Source: Euryarchaeota archaeon UBA53 (lineage in GTDB: Archaea > Thermoplasmatota > Poseidoniia > Poseidoniales > Poseidoniaceae). From it: a stretch of DNA of 64,000 nt. The translations under genes and the position numbers were made by a program. The notes under the pieces are model-generated. The model saw nothing but the letters and a program-made list of their open reading frames with translations. It searched no databases and was not told the origin of the DNA. Shown here one piece after another: positions 1 through 8,475 of the stretch (position 1 is the first letter of the stretch; every line of letters begins with the position of its first letter). Location of the stretch: positions 1-64,000 of the forward strand of contig DAZU01000067.1 in the NCBI GenBank assembly GCA_002507425.1. Reading direction: 5' to 3'.

Positions 1-165
1 TCACAAAGCGACAATTCTCAACAGGAATCTGATGACAATTCACCGACCCAAAATTCCAATGGGCTAGAGGTAGAAGATAATTCATTAACTGCACATTCCT
101 TCTTATTTTGTGTAATAATTGTGATATTTGCTGCTGTTTTCCGGCAAAATCGAATGAATTACTAG
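1..165 (+). CDS. C-terminal end of a membrane-anchored surface protein (partial)
   Basis: Frame 1 is open from the first base to a TAG at 163-165 and gives the last 54 residues of a protein that starts outside the window. The visible part is a Ser/Asn/Gln/Asp-rich linker, then one hydrophobic helix (about residues 33-46, including FLFCVIIVIFAAVF) and a short basic tail (RQNR). This is the usual ending of an exported archaeal surface protein held by a C-terminal membrane helix. Nothing shows what the missing ectodomain does. It lies 137 bases before the DUF4350 gene on the same strand. Confidence 0.6.
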   Translation, partial: SQSDNSQQESDDNSPTQNSNGLEVEDNSLTAHSFLFCVIIVIFAAVFRQNRMNY

Positions 166-266
166 TCATATTAAGAAATGATACTATAATACTAAAGATG
201 ATATCAATTTTTTAATCTGAGCAAGCCACGATAATCTATATGAGTGTAGTGAAGTTCCGATGAATA

Positions 267-282
267 CTACGTTTCAACGTAG
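267..282. promoter_or_regulatory. Perfect inverted repeat upstream of the DUF4350-MoxR-DUF58 cluster
   Basis: Two 7-bp arms, CTACGTT and AACGTAG, are separated by the two bases TC. The repeat ends 20 bases before the ATG at 303, and an AT-rich TATA-like stretch lies near 228-240. The tiny spacer favours a dimeric protein-binding site over an RNA hairpin. Function is inferred from position only. Confidence 0.4.
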
Positions 283-302
283 CGGATTATTTGGTGCTGG
301 AA

Positions 303-1880
303 ATGACAGACGGAGAGTCATCTAAAGTTAAGTTAGAGACTTGGCTATTAGCAGGCTTCATCGTTGCACTTTTACTATCAACTACTATTATTATAATTAC
401 ATCATCAAATAAAGATACAGTATACTCCGCATATGTAACAGATGGAGACACAAATTTACAGTATCAACAGATTTCTACCATGAGGTCATCATTAGGAGAT
501 GAAGGCAAGAATTACGTGGTTGCTAATACCATGTCAACCCCTATGTTGGTTAATGATTGGAGAGAGCCACATCGAACTATGTTGGTTGTGGCAGCTCCTG
601 AAAAGCCGTTTGACAATGCAGAAGCAGATGCCATTCACGATTTCGTTACGCAGAAGGGTGGAAAGGTAATTATTGCAGCAAATTCGACAAACGCTCAAAC
701 AGTCGCCGAAAAATTTGATGTGAAATTCTTCGACGCTCCGGTAGTTGACCCCAATCGTTACTATGAAGTCACGGATAACGGCGTGGCCACTCCCTCTGAT
801 CAAAGGAAAGTTTGGGCCGTTGCAGGCGTCAACAAAGTGTGGGATGACCAGTTTGAAAGAAGAGAGTATTGCACAAACGATGATCTAGAAGATAGCAGCA
901 AATACGACAAATGTGCGCTTCCTATACTGTTCCACAGACCAACAGCAATTCAGGTCCTTGAAAACGCTGATGACTCAACAAGAGATACCAAGATATTAGC
1001 ACATGCCTCGGGTTCGGCTTTCATCGCTAGAGAAGATATGGATCCTAATAACCGCAACAACCCTGTTCTTGGAGGAAATAACACCGGACTGATAGTAAGA
1101 ATGGATTATCCAGGAATCGAAGTAGTTGACCAAATTAAGGGCGTGCGCGAGGGTGAAGTTGATGTAACCGGTAGTATAGTCTTCATTTCCGATCATTCGG
1201 TCTTTGCAAACCACCTTTGGGACGATGCTGATGCAGAAGTCACCGGCAAAGAACAGTGTGAATCTGTATTTTATGGTCAGCGACCTTGTTGGGATTCTTT
1301 ATTGTCAAACAACGGCACTGGAAATACAGAGTGGAATGGCAATCAAGATTACTTCGTAACAATGATCAGGGATATGATGGAGCACGATAACGAAGAGATA
1401 TCAACCGTTATCACTAGTGAAAATAGTAATTTTTACATCGTATTTGATGAATCAAGACATGTTACATCAGCTGTGTCATCACCGTTTACTGAAGCTATTG
1501 GAGCGATTGTAATGCTTACCAGTGATACTCTACTAAAGTGGCTGATAATTTTAAATTTAGTTGCTCTTTTATCTATCGCAATTATGGTAGTTCCAGAAAA
1601 AGAAAACTGGAGACACGTATTTGATTTGACAAGATTTAGAGAGAGACCAAACAAAGTTGACCCAAATCAATACATCCCACGTGTTCGAGAATCTTTGATG
1701 GCGAAAGTTCGTCAATTTAACGATCTCACGCGTGATGAGATGATTAGAAAAACACCCAGCGAGGTTCAATCAATGGTCAAAGACCCTCGCCTGATTGAGT
1801 TGTTGTATTCCCAACAACGTTCCTATTCCAATGAAGAATTGAGGCAATTATTGCAGCAAATTCGACGTTGGGGAAAGTAA
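303..1880 (+). CDS. DUF4350-like membrane protein of the MoxR cluster
   Basis: A 525-residue protein with an N-terminal membrane helix (around residues 12-33), a large extracytoplasmic region and a second helix near residues 405-430, followed by a basic cytoplasmic tail of about 95 residues. The start of the soluble part (TMLVVAAPEKPFDNAEADAI, then GGKVIIAANS) matches the DUF4350 / GATase-like fold that accompanies MoxR ATPases. In-frame TTG and GTG codons at 291 and 294 are possible starts, but ATG at 303 is preferred. It is first in a tight cluster with MoxR (20 bases downstream) and DUF58. The exact role is unknown; such clusters are linked to chaperone-like assembly or envelope maintenance. 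Confidence 0.7.
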   Translation: MTDGESSKVKLETWLLAGFIVALLLSTTIIIITSSNKDTVYSAYVTDGDTNLQYQQISTMRSSLGDEGKNYVVANTMSTPMLVNDWREPHRTMLVVAAPEKPFDNAEADAIHDFVTQKGGKVIIAANSTNAQTVAEKFDVKFFDAPVVDPNRYYEVTDNGVATPSDQRKVWAVAGVNKVWDDQFERREYCTNDDLEDSSKYDKCALPILFHRPTAIQVLENADDSTRDTKILAHASGSAFIAREDMDPNNRNNPVLGGNNTGLIVRMDYPGIEVVDQIKGVREGEVDVTGSIVFISDHSVFANHLWDDADAEVTGKEQCESVFYGQRPCWDSLLSNNGTGNTEWNGNQDYFVTMIRDMMEHDNEEISTVITSENSNFYIVFDESRHVTSAVSSPFTEAIGAIVMLTSDTLLKWLIILNLVALLSIAIMVVPEKENWRHVFDLTRFRERPNKVDPNQYIPRVRESLMAKVRQFNDLTRDEMIRKTPSEVQSMVKDPRLIELLYSQQRSYSNEELRQLLQQIRRWGK

Positions 1881-1900
1881 ACTAAGGAGGTAAAAAACAC

Positions 1901-3076
1901 ATGCAGCCAGCACCACCACCACCAGCAGCCCCCCCTGCGCCGGCCCCACCTGCACCAGCAGGAATGCCAGCAGTGACACCAGCCCCAGCAGCGCCTCAAG
2001 CGCCTGCTCCAGTAGCTCCGGCAGCTCCGGCACCAGCCCCAGCAGCCCCAGCAGCTCCGGCACCAGTCCCTGCAGCACCAGCCCCGGCACAGGCACAGCC
2101 TAGACACCAAAGTAGCCCTGAAGTCCGCGAGCGTCTCCAAGCAGTAGGAGCCATTGCTCAGGCGATCAGTGCCGAAGTTCAGAAGGTAATTATAGGAAAA
2201 AGCCACGTTATAGACAATGTATTGATTAATATATTGTCTAATGGAAATTTGCTATTCGAAGATTACCCCGGATTAGCGAAGACTTTGATGACAAATACGT
2301 TTGCAGACGCCTTAGGGTGTGATTTCAAACGTGTTCAGTTCACACCGGATTTGTTACCAGCGGACATTACAGGAACTAATATTTATGATGCAAAGAAAGG
2401 AGAATTTACATTCAAACCTGGTCCGTTGTTCTGCAACTTACTACTTGCTGACGAAATAAATCGTGCTCCTCCTAAAACCCAAGCAGCTCTGCTTGAGGCA
2501 ATGCAGGAAAAGCAGGTGACTATTGGAACAGTCACTCATAAATTACCAGCACCGTTCATCGTTATGGCAACACAAAACCCTGTTGAACAGGAAGGTACTT
2601 ATCCACTACCTGAAGCTCAATTGGACCGTTTCATGTTCAAGATGAGTGTAGGTTATCCAGATCGTGCCGATGAAGATGAGATTCTCGCTAGACGTATCAA
2701 TCGTGGAAAGGATGCAGTAGACGTCGACGTAATAACCGACCCGCAGCGTGTAATTGCAATGCAACAGGCTTGTGAAGACATTTATGTCGACCCAGCTCTG
2801 AGAATGTATATGGTTGAAATTGTAACAAGAACAAGAGAGGACCCAAGAGTATTGGTCGGTTCCTCACCTCGTGGTTCTCAGGCACTTCTGAAAACCTCCC
2901 GAGCAGCCGCTGCTTTACGAGGTCGTGATTTCGTTACACCGGATGACATAAAGACAGTTTCTGAACTTGCTCTAGCTCACAGAATTATTTTGAAACCAGA
3001 ACACCAGATAAAAGGTTTAGAGTCGGGAGAAGTAATCCAAACAATCTTGAGAGAAGTACCTGTTCCAACAGTCTGA
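1901..3076 (+). CDS. MoxR-family AAA+ ATPase with Pro/Ala-rich N-terminus
   Basis: A 391-residue AAA+ ATPase of the MoxR group (COG0714 type). Residues 1 to about 68 are almost only proline and alanine, a low-complexity extension; the ATPase follows. The P-loop reads EDYPGLAKT, the archaeal MoxR variant; Walker B is LLLADEINRAPPKTQAALLE; the sensor region is MATQNPVEQEGTYPLPEAQLDRF. The lid domain contains SSPRGSQALLK. A strong ribosome-binding site (AAGGAGGT) precedes the ATG. MoxR proteins are thought to act as chaperones for VWA/DUF58 partners, and a DUF58 gene is next. Family call is firm; the client is unknown. Confidence 0.93.
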   Translation: MQPAPPPPAAPPAPAPPAPAGMPAVTPAPAAPQAPAPVAPAAPAPAPAAPAAPAPVPAAPAPAQAQPRHQSSPEVRERLQAVGAIAQAISAEVQKVIIGKSHVIDNVLINILSNGNLLFEDYPGLAKTLMTNTFADALGCDFKRVQFTPDLLPADITGTNIYDAKKGEFTFKPGPLFCNLLLADEINRAPPKTQAALLEAMQEKQVTIGTVTHKLPAPFIVMATQNPVEQEGTYPLPEAQLDRFMFKMSVGYPDRADEDEILARRINRGKDAVDVDVITDPQRVIAMQQACEDIYVDPALRMYMVEIVTRTREDPRVLVGSSPRGSQALLKTSRAAAALRGRDFVTPDDIKTVSELALAHRIILKPEHQIKGLESGEVIQTILREVPVPTV

Positions 3077-3108
3077 TATTTCACTCAAATTATCCAAGGT
3101 GACGTAGT

Positions 3109-4422
3109 ATGTGGAGTCGCAAAAGTGCAATGTTAGGGTCATTGGCCGTAGCAATGTATTTGCTAGGTTTGACACTGAGGAATTCTCAATTAGTGACCAT
3201 AGCAGTTGTGATTTTTGTATTCCTTACATGGGCTGCATTGTTTGGAGGACATGCTGATGTTGCTGCGAGTGGTCGCCGTGCCGAAGAATGGACTGGAGAG
3301 GAGGGCATATCTTTGTCCAACGTGTCTGCTATGCGTAAGTTGTCCAGTGCGAGAATTTTTGAAGATGGTGAAGTTTCTGTAACACTAAGAATGCAGAACA
3401 ATTCGGCCCTTGGCAAAATTCTAGAGGTTAAGGATCGTGTTCCCGAGGTTATGAGAATAAAGGATGGTGCGAATTATATTTTGATGGAACTGGGGCCAAG
3501 GAGAGAGACCTTCATTGAATATACTGTTGAGTGCCCACTGCGAGGATTCTATAGTTTAGGGCCTGTTGCTGTTAGGGTTCAAGATCCGTTTGGCTTATTT
3601 CACAAGGAAAAGGAATTGCATGTCTACAATGACTTCCTGGTGTTTCCCAAGATGGAGGATTTGAAAGACACCTTTGTTAAATCTAGAGTCCCCAAGATTT
3701 TCACAGGAGCGGTTAACATTCGTCAACCGGGTCCAGGGTCCGAATTTTATTCCTTGAGAGAGTATTTCGATGGGGACTCATTTAGAGCAATAAATTGGTC
3801 AGCGTATGCTCGCAGTGGTCGCTTGATGGTAAATGAAAGGGAAAGAGATGCTGTAAGCGATATTATCTTGATTGTTGATTCAAGGGCTGTTTCTGAGACA
3901 GGCCCAGTTTCCCGAAACGCCCTAGTTTATTCTACTAGAGCGGCCGCTAGTCTAGCTAAATATTTCCTAGGGCGAAGAGACTCAGTAGGTTTGATTACCT
4001 ACGGTGATGAGGTTGTTAGCATAGATCGTGATACAGGAAAGAAGCAATTGTATGTTATTTTGACAAAGTTAGCTGGAGCAATGGCGAAAGGCAATATTCC
4101 CTTACAGGTGGTTGTAAACAGGATTCTTCCACACATAAACAAAGGAAGCCCAATTATAGTTCTCTCAAACCTAGAGGATGACCCTACGGTTGTCAATGCT
4201 CTAAGAGATTTTAGAGCTAGGGATTTCGATGTAACTGTTCTGTCGCCCTCTAGCCTTGAGTTTGAATTCGACGCTAGAAGACTAGACAGAACGGGTTATG
4301 AGGTTCTAAAAACAGAAAGAGATGTTCTCATAAGCGAATTACGAGGCTTAGGTGTCAACATTATGGATTGGGAGCCAGACATGCTATTGTCGACCGCGCT
4401 TGCCGGAGCAAGAGGATTCTAG
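3109..4422 (+). CDS. DUF58 domain protein, MoxR partner
   Basis: A 437-residue protein with two N-terminal membrane helices (about residues 8-47), a beta-rich middle region, and the DUF58 signature around residue 220 (FYSLREYFDGDSFRAINWSA, then GRLMVNERERD). The C-terminal half has a VWA-like fold (DIILIVDSRA, GLITYGDEVV). DUF58 proteins are nearly always encoded beside MoxR and are its likely substrate or partner at the membrane. The ATG follows a GGTGA ribosome-binding site and lies 32 bases after moxR. Confidence 0.9.
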   Translation: MWSRKSAMLGSLAVAMYLLGLTLRNSQLVTIAVVIFVFLTWAALFGGHADVAASGRRAEEWTGEEGISLSNVSAMRKLSSARIFEDGEVSVTLRMQNNSALGKILEVKDRVPEVMRIKDGANYILMELGPRRETFIEYTVECPLRGFYSLGPVAVRVQDPFGLFHKEKELHVYNDFLVFPKMEDLKDTFVKSRVPKIFTGAVNIRQPGPGSEFYSLREYFDGDSFRAINWSAYARSGRLMVNERERDAVSDIILIVDSRAVSETGPVSRNALVYSTRAAASLAKYFLGRRDSVGLITYGDEVVSIDRDTGKKQLYVILTKLAGAMAKGNIPLQVVVNRILPHINKGSPIIVLSNLEDDPTVVNALRDFRARDFDVTVLSPSSLEFEFDARRLDRTGYEVLKTERDVLISELRGLGVNIMDWEPDMLLSTALAGARGF

Positions 4423-4433
4423 AGGTTTTTACT

Positions 4434-5348
4434 ATGGCAAATAAATCCGGAGATACATCACATCTATACGATGGCAAAACAGTGCGCTCATCTGCACCCT
4501 CAAGAAAAAAATTAGCCGGTAAAATGTCCGGTGGTTCAGAAATTCCTAAAGACGCAATCCCTGGTGTGGAAATACCTTCATTTGTTGAAAGTTTACTAGG
4601 GGGGCCCCTTGTTCCAAAAATGAAATTCTTACCAGCAGATAAAATGGTCCAGAATCTACAACTTGGATGCTATGGTGTATTAATCGCTCTAGGTATCCTA
4701 ACTTACATCGTAACACCTGCTGTTGGAACCCTATGGTATGCAATAACGGGTTCAATTGGAATTGCAAATATATTGCAACTAATCGTAGTAGTTGGGGCTA
4801 TTGGAACTGGATTTTGGGGAACGATGAGTAGAGATGCTAGATATCTGTTAATATCTTATGTTCTGTTCATACTATCAGTAATGAGATTTGCATCATCAAA
4901 GGTCTCACTTTCACAAGATATATTCGGTCTAGGTGACAGCGATTTCTTGCTAACTATCCTTGTGGTTACCTATGCAGTTTTACTTGTGATGTATTTCGAA
5001 TTGTCCAACGGTGTTCTTAGATTCAGTATGTTAGATACCTCGATAAGAACTAGAGAAGTGTATGTAATGAACGTTAAGAAAATCATTGGAAAATACCATC
5101 GTTCACTGATAATTAATCCAATTATCGCCGGAGCTTTGGCCATGTTAGTATTATCTGTAAACACTATTTTACCTGCGATTGTGTCCCTATTCTCAGAGCA
5201 AATAGCACTCAGAATGGAAGAGTCGGTTGAATTAATATCAGTTTATGGAGTAGCGCTTGGAACACTGTTTGTATTCTTAGTAGTCGGGGGATTATTCGCT
5301 TTAGATTTACCAACTCATTTGCAGTCTTGGAGAGAGAATAAAGAATGA
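4434..5348 (+). CDS. Multi-pass membrane protein of unknown function
   Basis: A 304-residue protein not recognised as a known family. A polar N-terminal segment of about 75 residues is followed by roughly six hydrophobic helices (for example LQLGCYGVLIALGILTYIV, LLISYVLFILSVM, FLLTILVVTYAVLLVMYF, and two near the C-terminus). The ATG at 4434 is chosen because it lies 11 bases after the DUF58 stop; an in-frame start at 4368 would overlap DUF58 and add non-hydrophobic residues. Position suggests it is the fourth member of the MoxR cluster. Its last 34 bases overlap the 3' end of the convergent aspartokinase gene. Confidence 0.75.
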   Translation: MANKSGDTSHLYDGKTVRSSAPSRKKLAGKMSGGSEIPKDAIPGVEIPSFVESLLGGPLVPKMKFLPADKMVQNLQLGCYGVLIALGILTYIVTPAVGTLWYAITGSIGIANILQLIVVVGAIGTGFWGTMSRDARYLLISYVLFILSVMRFASSKVSLSQDIFGLGDSDFLLTILVVTYAVLLVMYFELSNGVLRFSMLDTSIRTREVYVMNVKKIIGKYHRSLIINPIIAGALAMLVLSVNTILPAIVSLFSEQIALRMEESVELISVYGVALGTLFVFLVVGGLFALDLPTHLQSWRENKE

Positions 5349-6559
5349 TACAAATTTCTTATCTCTTGAGATAAGTTTTCACATTCTATGATTATTCGAG
5401 TGGCGAATTCATTTTTTGATACAATTTCATACTCGCTGGGTACTTTGCAATCTCCTATAATCGATACTATTGCAGTTTTGAATTCAGTTTTCCCCTGAAC
5501 ATATTCTTCGAGTCTATCAAAATCAAAGGTAGGTATTACTAATTTCATACTCTCAGGAGTAGATTTCATCAACCATGGCGTGATTTCGTATTCTTCAATT
5601 TTTGACAACAGCAAACTGCTAAGTGGTTTATCATCTGAAATCACTGCTACGCCCGGGTGGCACCCTATTGCAATGACTCCTTTGTTGATTAAGTCAGGCC
5701 CTATTATAGTAGGTGGTTCTGAGGTTGGATTGTGGAAATTTCTGACCTCCACCGGTATTCCCAATTCAGTTATTGGTGAAACGGTTGCTCTGTGAATTAT
5801 TGGAGTCCCATGCATTGATAATTCGTATGCTTGTTCATAGCCTAGATAAGGTATACTTGGAGTATCTAAGCCCCAACGTGGATTTAACCTCTTTATGCCA
5901 TCAACGTCTTTCCATAATATCAGTTTTCTAGCATCGAGAAGGTTTGCGAAGGCTGCTGCTGAGTGATCTGATCCACCTCTGGATAAGACTGCAATATTTC
6001 CATCCTCTCCCTCTCCAAACCATCCAGTTAATATTGGAATTCCAGTAAGTTTCTCCCTATCCAAATATTTTGAAGACATATCTATGTCAATTTCTGTTGC
6101 ACCAGTTCTGCCTTTTAATTTCAAACCAATGTCTTCTGCTCCAATCGGATGGGCTTCATCGACACCAGTATCTCTTAATTTGTGAGCTATTGCGAGCGCA
6201 CTCAACCTTTCTCCTGCGGCAAGAATTAGGTTTTTGCAATTTGAAGAAGCTTCACCGGAGGTATACTCCAAGAGGTTATTCTCAATACCAGAAATTACTT
6301 TTTCGAATAAATACCCGAATGGTCCCAGATCTAAACCCGGTGCGAATATAAGATGTTGAGATCTCAAATCTTGCACTAATCTACCTGCATACGTTGGATC
6401 GTTTTCTGCACGTATTAGCCTGTCTGTCATTCCCCAAAGGGCTGAAACTACTATTACTGGTCTATCACTACTTTGTTTAATAATCTCAGCAATTCGTTCA
6501 ATATCCTCTTTTTCTCTGAGGCATGAGCCACCGAATTTGTGAACAGTTATGTCAACCAT
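5315..6559 (-). CDS. lysC: Aspartate kinase
   Basis: A 414-residue aspartokinase, which phosphorylates L-aspartate to 4-phospho-L-aspartate. The N-terminal KFGGS motif, VVSALWGMTDRL, the LAAGERLSALAIA segment, LTGWFGEGEDGNIAVLSRGGSD and ILWKDVDGI are the amino-acid-kinase landmarks. ACT-like sequence follows in the C-terminal third (about residues 300-400), suggesting allosteric feedback. ATG at 6559 is preferred over TTG at 6562 because a GGAGGT site sits 7 bases upstream. It overlaps the end of chorismate synthase by 8 bases and is last in the operon. Its pathway leads to aspartate semialdehyde, which ADH synthase in the same operon uses. It could equally serve Lys/Thr/Met synthesis. Confidence 0.92.
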   Translation of the reverse strand: MVDITVHKFGGSCLREKEDIERIAEIIKQSSDRPVIVVSALWGMTDRLIRAENDPTYAGRLVQDLRSQHLIFAPGLDLGPFGYLFEKVISGIENNLLEYTSGEASSNCKNLILAAGERLSALAIAHKLRDTGVDEAHPIGAEDIGLKLKGRTGATEIDIDMSSKYLDREKLTGIPILTGWFGEGEDGNIAVLSRGGSDHSAAAFANLLDARKLILWKDVDGIKRLNPRWGLDTPSIPYLGYEQAYELSMHGTPIIHRATVSPITELGIPVEVRNFHNPTSEPPTIIGPDLINKGVIAIGCHPGVAVISDDKPLSSLLLSKIEEYEITPWLMKSTPESMKLVIPTFDFDRLEEYVQGKTEFKTAIVSIIGDCKVPSEYEIVSKNEFATRIIIECENLSQEIRNLYHSLFSLQDCK

Positions 6560-7541
6560 CAATGTAACCTCCTTGAATTCCCAAATCCAGAATGACTAAT
6601 CTTGCAACAGCTTCTACAACTGGTCTGGCTCTTGGAGCAATGACGGGGTCGTGTCTACCCTCAATTGCAAGTTCTTCCATCAGCCCAGTAACCTGATTGA
6701 ATGTTTCTTGAGGTAATGAAATTCCGCTAGGTGGCTTGAAGGTGATTCTAACGCTTATCGGAGCGCCGCTCGCCATTCCGCCTAGAGCACCATCTGCTCC
6801 CTCAGAAAGAGACATATCCTTTCCCCAAACATCGTTATGCTCACTGCCTCGCATAAATCCTGCATCTACCCCTCTGCCAAATTCAACAGCTCGAGCAGCT
6901 GGTATTGCCATTAGCGCTCTTGATAACACAGGTTCTATACCATCAAACCAAGGTTCTCCCAGTCCTACTGGGAGCCCAGAGATTACCAAATCAACTCGAC
7001 TTCCGAGAGAGTCGCCTGCCTTGCGTGCCTTCTCTGCAAGGGCTATCCCTTCTTCTCCCTCAAGACCACCAAGGGCCCCCACTGTCGCCTCAATCTTCCA
7101 GTCTTCCGGAATTGCAACCCTTGAAATTGACGATGCAGCTACTAATCCTGCGGTTAGTCTTGCGGAGAATGACCCGCCTCCTCTAAGGTCGGCAGCCCCG
7201 TCACTTTTGACGCTGATGGGATGGTCAACATGACCAGGTCTTGGTTGATATGGGAGGAATGAATAATCCTTTGACCTTACATCTTTATTTCGAATTAGTA
7301 AAAGAATAGGCATACCTGTCGTTTTGCCGTTGTGGACCCCGGATAATATCTCAACTTCATCGGTTTCCTTCCTTTTACTTGCTAAACCAGAGCCAGGTCT
7401 TCTCGAAATCATATCATTCATTAATTGATCAACGTTCAACTCGGTATTTGCTGGCATACCTTCAATCAATGCGCCAACTGCTAAGCCATGGGACTCTCCA
7501 AAAAGAGTCACAACTACGTTCTCGCCCAAGCTCATTCTCAT
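6552..7541 (-). CDS. aroC: Chorismate synthase
   Basis: A 329-residue enzyme that converts 5-enolpyruvylshikimate 3-phosphate to chorismate with reduced FMN. Family signatures are visible: TLFGESHG near the N-terminus, ISRRPGSG, a PRPGHVDHP segment (usually RPGHAD), and the ADLRGGGSFSARLTAG region; GSEHNDVWG and MASGAPISVRI follow. It is somewhat shorter than the usual 350-390 residues but keeps every block I can identify. Two ATGs (7541, 7535) are possible. It is fifth in the aromatic operon, 47 bases after shikimate kinase. EPSP synthase and shikimate dehydrogenase are not in the window. Confidence 0.94.
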   Translation of the reverse strand: MRMSLGENVVVTLFGESHGLAVGALIEGMPANTELNVDQLMNDMISRRPGSGLASKRKETDEVEILSGVHNGKTTGMPILLLIRNKDVRSKDYSFLPYQPRPGHVDHPISVKSDGAADLRGGGSFSARLTAGLVAASSISRVAIPEDWKIEATVGALGGLEGEEGIALAEKARKAGDSLGSRVDLVISGLPVGLGEPWFDGIEPVLSRALMAIPAARAVEFGRGVDAGFMRGSEHNDVWGKDMSLSEGADGALGGMASGAPISVRITFKPPSGISLPQETFNQVTGLMEELAIEGRHDPVIAPRARPVVEAVARLVILDLGIQGGYIDG

Positions 7542-7588
7542 ATGAACCGTAATACTTCACTAGGTACCTATTCAAGAATGTGTGGTTT

Positions 7589-8467
7589 CTATTGTTCATA
7601 CACAATTTCCTTGTTAAGAACCGATGTTTCCATTATCTCGACATCATCATAACGATTATACCAATTTTTTAATCTCTCAATTGTGGGCTTACTAACACTT
7701 GGTAAAAATATCACGAGGGCAGGACCAGAGCCAGTAATTCCTGCTGCTCTAGCACCATTTACAAATGCGTCATTTGTCATTCTTCTCCCCATCGGGTCAT
7801 TAAGGGCGCTAACAACTGCCCTTCCATTGAGTGTTAATGCAACTAAATCTTTTCCTTCTTGTAGTGCAGTTAAGGCTTGAGCGAAGGATTGTTGTTGAAA
7901 AGAAAAACTCTCCAAGGATGGTTTTTCAACCCTATCTCCACGAAGTAGAATTAACACTGTCCAGTCTACTGAATTAGGCCCAGGCGCTTCCAACAAAAGT
8001 CCTTGCTCAGCATTCTCAGCATTAACATCGACAAGTTTCCAACCACCTTCGATTGCAGCCCATGAATCATCAAAACTCCCGGTAATTGAAACTCCCGCTG
8101 CTATTTGCGCAGCAGCAGCTATGTCGACAATTTCTCCGTCGGCAAGATTTGTGTCAGTAGCATCACATAGTGCTCTGATTGCAGCTACCGAAATTGCTGA
8201 ACTGGACTTCAGACCCTGCCTTGGCGGGATTTTAGATGCAACCGACCAAAAAAACTCTCCGTTTGGTAAACTATGACCCGCACTTTTCCATGAATCCAAA
8301 ACCTTAGTGAGTAAATCATCGGGGTCATCTAAGTCTTTTCTTGGTTTCTTATCAAGAAGTTTCACTTTTGCTTGTAGATCCAATGCTAAAGAAGCTCCAT
8401 AGCCCAATCCTGCCGCATGAAGAAGGCTACATGCTCCATTCGCAGACCCACTCCCAATTACGGCCAA
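7589..8467 (-). CDS. Shikimate kinase, archaeal GHMP type
   Basis: A 292-residue GHMP-superfamily kinase. The phosphate-binding loop is PPRQGLKSSSA around residue 85, and a conserved late block is ITGSGPALVIF. Archaea use a GHMP kinase unrelated to bacterial AroK/AroL for shikimate 3-phosphate formation, and the position between dehydroquinate synthase II and chorismate synthase fixes the substrate. The only usable start in frame is TTG at 8467, preceded by GGTGAT 3 bases upstream and 8 bases downstream of the previous stop. A homoserine or mevalonate kinase is a less likely reading because the operon is purely aromatic. Confidence 0.88.
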   Translation of the reverse strand: MAVIGSGSANGACSLLHAAGLGYGASLALDLQAKVKLLDKKPRKDLDDPDDLLTKVLDSWKSAGHSLPNGEFFWSVASKIPPRQGLKSSSAISVAAIRALCDATDTNLADGEIVDIAAAAQIAAGVSITGSFDDSWAAIEGGWKLVDVNAENAEQGLLLEAPGPNSVDWTVLILLRGDRVEKPSLESFSFQQQSFAQALTALQEGKDLVALTLNGRAVVSALNDPMGRRMTNDAFVNGARAAGITGSGPALVIFLPSVSKPTIERLKNWYNRYDDVEIMETSVLNKEIVYEQ

Positions 8468-8475
8468 ACAATCAC

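Noticed and set aside
1823..2206. Minus-strand frames rich in Cys/Trp/Arg or Leu/Val opposite the MoxR N-terminus
   Set aside because: They are the complement of the Pro/Ala repeat tract; composition is an artefact and there is no ribosome-binding site.
6736..7233. A 165-codon plus-strand open frame inside aroC
   Set aside because: It is antisense to well-conserved chorismate synthase blocks, is Pro/Ser-rich and matches no family.
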